From: Diaphorobacter limosus
GTDB taxonomy: Bacteria > Pseudomonadota > Gammaproteobacteria > Burkholderiales > Burkholderiaceae_C
NCBI RefSeq assembly: GCF_033100095.1
Contig: NZ_CP136921.1
Span: 2,078,501 to 2,142,500 of the forward strand
Reading direction: 5' to 3'
Length of the DNA: 64,000 nucleotides
Shown piece after piece: positions 61,944 through 64,000 of the stretch. Under the pieces are notes generated by a model, which was not told where the DNA came from, did no database searches, and saw only the letters and a list, made by a program, of their open reading frames with translations. Position 1 is the first letter of the stretch; every line of letters begins with the position of its first letter. The translations under genes were made by a program, and so were the position numbers.

Positions 61944-62195
61944 CGTCCTTGGCATTCTTCTCTAGGAAGTCCAGCTTGAGGTTGACGTAGCGTTCGCTGC
62001 CGCAAAGTCAGCTCAAAGATTCTAAGCAATTGATTTTGTTTGATTTTTAATCGGACGCCACTGAGATCAAACGCTTTTTAGTACGAATTTGAATTAGCAA
62101 CTGAATTTTTATTCCTTCCAGTTTTGACGATTGATTTTCAGAATGCGCTTCTTCGGTGCCCGACGCCGATGCAGACAACCCAGAAAGCGCATTCC

Positions 62196-63233
62196 ATGAC
62201 CCAACGTCGCCACCTTCTCCGCCATTCCCTGGCCCTAGCGGTCGCAGCGGCCCTGCCGCCCCTGCCCGCCCTGGCCCAGGACGCGCAGTTCCTCAACGTC
62301 TCCTACGACCCGACGCGCGAGCTGTACGCTGAGTTCAACCAGGCCTTCGCCCGCCACTGGGCCGCCAAGACCGGCCAGAGGCCGCAGTTGCGCCAGTCGC
62401 ACGGCGGCTCGGGCAAGCAGGCGCGCTCCGTCATCGACGGCCTGGACGCCGACGTGGTCACGCTGGCGCTGGGCGGCGACATCGACGCGCTGGCGCGCCA
62501 GGGCCTGCTGGCGGCCGACTGGCAAAAGCGCCTGCCGCACAACTCGGCGCCCTACACCTCGACCATCGTGTTTCTGGTGAAGAAGGGCAACCCCAAGGCC
62601 ATCAAGGACTGGGACGACCTGGCCAGGCCCGGCGTACAGGTCATCACGCCGAATCCCAAGACCAGCGGTGGCGCGCGCTGGAACTATCTGGCGGCCTGGG
62701 AGTTCGCCCGGCGCAACGCCGCGGGCGGCGGCGCTGGCAATGGCGCGGGCGAGGCGCAGGCCCGCGACTTCGTCGCCCGCCTGTACCGCAACGTGCCGGT
62801 GCTGGACAGCGGCGCGCGCGGCGCCACCATGACCTTCGTGCAGCGCGGCATGGGCGATGTGCTGCTGGCCTGGGAGAACGAGGCCTTCATGGCGCTCAAG
62901 GAATTCGGCCGTGATCGCTTCGAGATCGTGGCGCCCTCCGTTTCCATGCTGGCCGAGCCCGCCGTGGCCGTGGTGGACAGGGTGGTGCAGAAAAAAGGCA
63001 CGCGCGCGCTGGCCGAGGCCTATCTGCAGCATCTGTACTCCGACGAGGGCCAGGAGATCGCCGCGCGCCACCACTACCGCCCGCGCAGCGACAAGGTACG
63101 CGCCCAATACGCGGCCCGGTTCCCCCGGCTCACGCTGGCGACCATAGACCAGGCCTTCGGCGGCTGGTCCCAGGCGCACAAGGATCACTTTGCCGATGGC
63201 GCGAGCTTTGACCAGATCTACAACAAGCATTGA
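62196..63233 (+). CDS. Periplasmic sulfate-binding protein of an ABC transporter
   Basis: 345-residue Sbp/CysP-type protein that captures sulfate or thiosulfate for import. It has a signal peptide ([21 protein letters not shown] then ALAQ), [47 protein letters not shown] and [16 protein letters not shown], all conserved ligand-binding regions. ATG 62196 is chosen because the signal peptide starts there. No transporter genes follow in the window, so it stands alone next to Uma2 and ruvB. Confidence 0.94.
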   Translation: MTQRRHLLRHSLALAVAAALPPLPALAQDAQFLNVSYDPTRELYAEFNQAFARHWAAKTGQRPQLRQSHGGSGKQARSVIDGLDADVVTLALGGDIDALARQGLLAADWQKRLPHNSAPYTSTIVFLVKKGNPKAIKDWDDLARPGVQVITPNPKTSGGARWNYLAAWEFARRNAAGGGAGNGAGEAQARDFVARLYRNVPVLDSGARGATMTFVQRGMGDVLLAWENEAFMALKEFGRDRFEIVAPSVSMLAEPAVAVVDRVVQKKGTRALAEAYLQHLYSDEGQEIAARHHYRPRSDKVRAQYAARFPRLTLATIDQAFGGWSQAHKDHFADGASFDQIYNKH

Positions 63234-63272
63234 GCCTGCAACGGGCCGCGCCACCCTGGTCGCTGGGGCCGA

Positions 63273-63866
63273 TCAAGGCTCCACCGGCGGCAGTCGCGCC
63301 ACCAGTGCATCCCAGGCGATGGCGACTTCGGGCAGTATGGCCAGCGCCGTGCTGCCCTTGAGTTCGGATATTTCGGGAATGCCGTAACGCCCATCGACCA
63401 GCCAGTGCACGGTGAGCGTGCGATCCGTCGGGTGCACCAGCCAGTATTCGCGCACGCCGGCGCGCTCGTAGATGCGGCGCTTGGCGATCTGGTCGCGCGC
63501 CGCCGTGCTGGGCGAGAGCACCTCCGCCACCCAGTCGGGCGCGCCGCGCACGCCGCGGCGGTCTATTTTTGCGCTGTCGCACACCAGCAGCACATCGGGC
63601 TGGACCACGGTGTCTATGTCGTCGTCGGCCTCGCCGCTGCGGGGCAGGCGCACGTCCACCGGGGCAATCAGCACACGGCAGGGAGCGCCTTCGAGCGCTT
63701 GCCGTAGCTGAAAGTAAATATCCCCCGCAATGTCCTGATGCTCAATGGTGGGCGCTGGCGCCATCATCCAGGCCTGCCCGTCGATCAGCTCATAGCGCAC
63801 ATCGTCCGGCCAATGCAGGTACTCGCCATAGGTGTAGCGGGCGGCGGCGTGCTTCGGTGCTCCCAT
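63273..63866 (-). CDS. Uma2-family (DUF820) restriction-like nuclease
   Basis: 197-residue PD-(D/E)xK-fold protein. Family blocks: YTYGEYLHWPDDVRYELIDGQ, VVQPDVLLVCD (Asp), PDWVAEVLSPSTAARDQIAK (Glu and later Lys) and YERAGVREYWLVHP. The family is abundant in cyanobacteria and some proteobacteria; its role is unknown. ATG 63866 has the conserved start. It follows ruvB by 38 bp on the same strand. Confidence 0.9.
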   Translation of the reverse strand: MGAPKHAAARYTYGEYLHWPDDVRYELIDGQAWMMAPAPTIEHQDIAGDIYFQLRQALEGAPCRVLIAPVDVRLPRSGEADDDIDTVVQPDVLLVCDSAKIDRRGVRGAPDWVAEVLSPSTAARDQIAKRRIYERAGVREYWLVHPTDRTLTVHWLVDGRYGIPEISELKGSTALAILPEVAIAWDALVARLPPVEP

Positions 63867-63904
63867 GATCGACTCCGTTGCGAAGGGCGGTGCGGCCCAT
63901 TGTC

Positions 63905-64000
63905 TCAAAACAACCCGCCCCCCTGCCCCTGCTGCGGCGCCGCCACGCCCAGGTGGCGGTAGGCGGCCAGCGTGGCGATGCGCCCACGCGGGGTGCGCTG
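63905..64000 (-). CDS. ruvB: RuvB Holliday junction helicase (last 31 codons only)
   Basis: The minus strand from the window edge reads [20 protein letters not shown], followed by Gln/Gly-rich residues to TGA at 63907-63905. QRTPRGR-x-AT-x3-AY-x-HLG is the C-terminal signature of RuvB, the branch-migration motor. The rest lies outside the window. Confidence 0.85.
   Translation of the reverse strand, partial: QRTPRGRIATLAAYRHLGVAAPQQGQGGGLF

Larger units (their letters stand above)
61361..62195. other. 835-bp degenerate region between the IS and the sulfate-binding gene
   Basis: Left part (61429-61893): remains of a hipBA toxin-antitoxin module on the minus strand. Middle (61894-61943): half of the MITE-like repeat. 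Next (61944-62010): an unassigned tail of a minus-strand frame (SERYVNLKLDFLEKNAKDA). Right (62010-62195): AT-rich DNA (for example GATTTTTAATC, GAATTTGAATTAGC) unlike its GC-rich surroundings, holding the promoter of the next gene. No intact gene is seen. Confidence 0.7.

Noticed and set aside
1..64000. tRNA, rRNA or CRISPR loci
   Set aside because: I saw no cloverleaf-like or rRNA-like stretches and no regularly spaced repeats; a covariance-model scan would be needed to exclude small RNAs.

Overview
The window reads as a high-GC chromosomal segment of a motile betaproteobacterium, most likely family Comamonadaceae (Acidovorax/Alicycliphilus/Diaphorobacter-like). This is an inference from gene order, codon use and dispersed repeats that I recognise; no search was run. 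About half of it (1-36656) is one large chemotaxis and flagellar locus.

Region 1 (1-5768, minus strand) is a che operon read from right to left: a CheZ-like small protein, a CheY-like receiver, cheA, cheW, cheR, cheD and cheB, with cheB cut by the window edge. A soluble sensor kinase and LuxR-type regulator pair (5921-7626) is divergent from it. Region 2 (7725-19057, minus) holds fliF-G-H-I-J-K-L-M-N-O-P-Q-R: basal body MS ring, switch, export ATPase and export gate. fliE is divergent at 19234. A palindromic repeat sits between fliP and fliQ. Region 3 (19545-26299) holds a VapBC toxin-antitoxin module, fliT, fliS, fliD and two divergently transcribed flagellin genes. Sigma-28 promoters are visible for fliC1 and for fliS. 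Region 4 (26458-36656, plus) carries motA-motB-cheY-cheZ, a second toxin-antitoxin pair, then flhB-flhA-flhF, a MinD-like gene without a P-loop, and fliA (sigma-28).

Region 5 (36657-40386) is a lipid-type cassette: MBL-fold hydrolase, long-chain acyl-CoA ligase and an alpha/beta hydrolase, bracketed by two copies of a GGGGTCAGAT repeat. Region 6 (40494-45709) is an iron-related block: an inverted repeat resembling a Fur box, a TonB-dependent siderophore receptor, an FMN alpha-hydroxyacid oxidase, a PiuC/YbiX-type dioxygenase, a PepSY protein and a cytochrome b561. A 151-bp MITE-like element lies inside it.

Region 7 (45764-60163) is housekeeping: lytic transglycosylase, 5-formyl-THF cyclo-ligase, GST, phosphoesterase, a frameshifted heme-binding beta-barrel gene, a coupled pair of unknown genes (one with a LOTUS-like C-terminus), cca, trxC, a MidA-type methyltransferase, a pteridine reductase with two FolB paralogues, ttcA, two envelope proteins and a histidine phosphatase. 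Region 8 (60176-64000) is accessory: an internally deleted IS5-family element with target duplication, a decayed hipBA module, a sulfate-binding protein, a Uma2 nuclease and the last codons of ruvB.

The main surprises are a second CheZ-like protein, a P-loop-less FlhG, three toxin-antitoxin modules or relics, and a short palindromic repeat that appears to have entered coding genes in frame (cca, midA, fliK).
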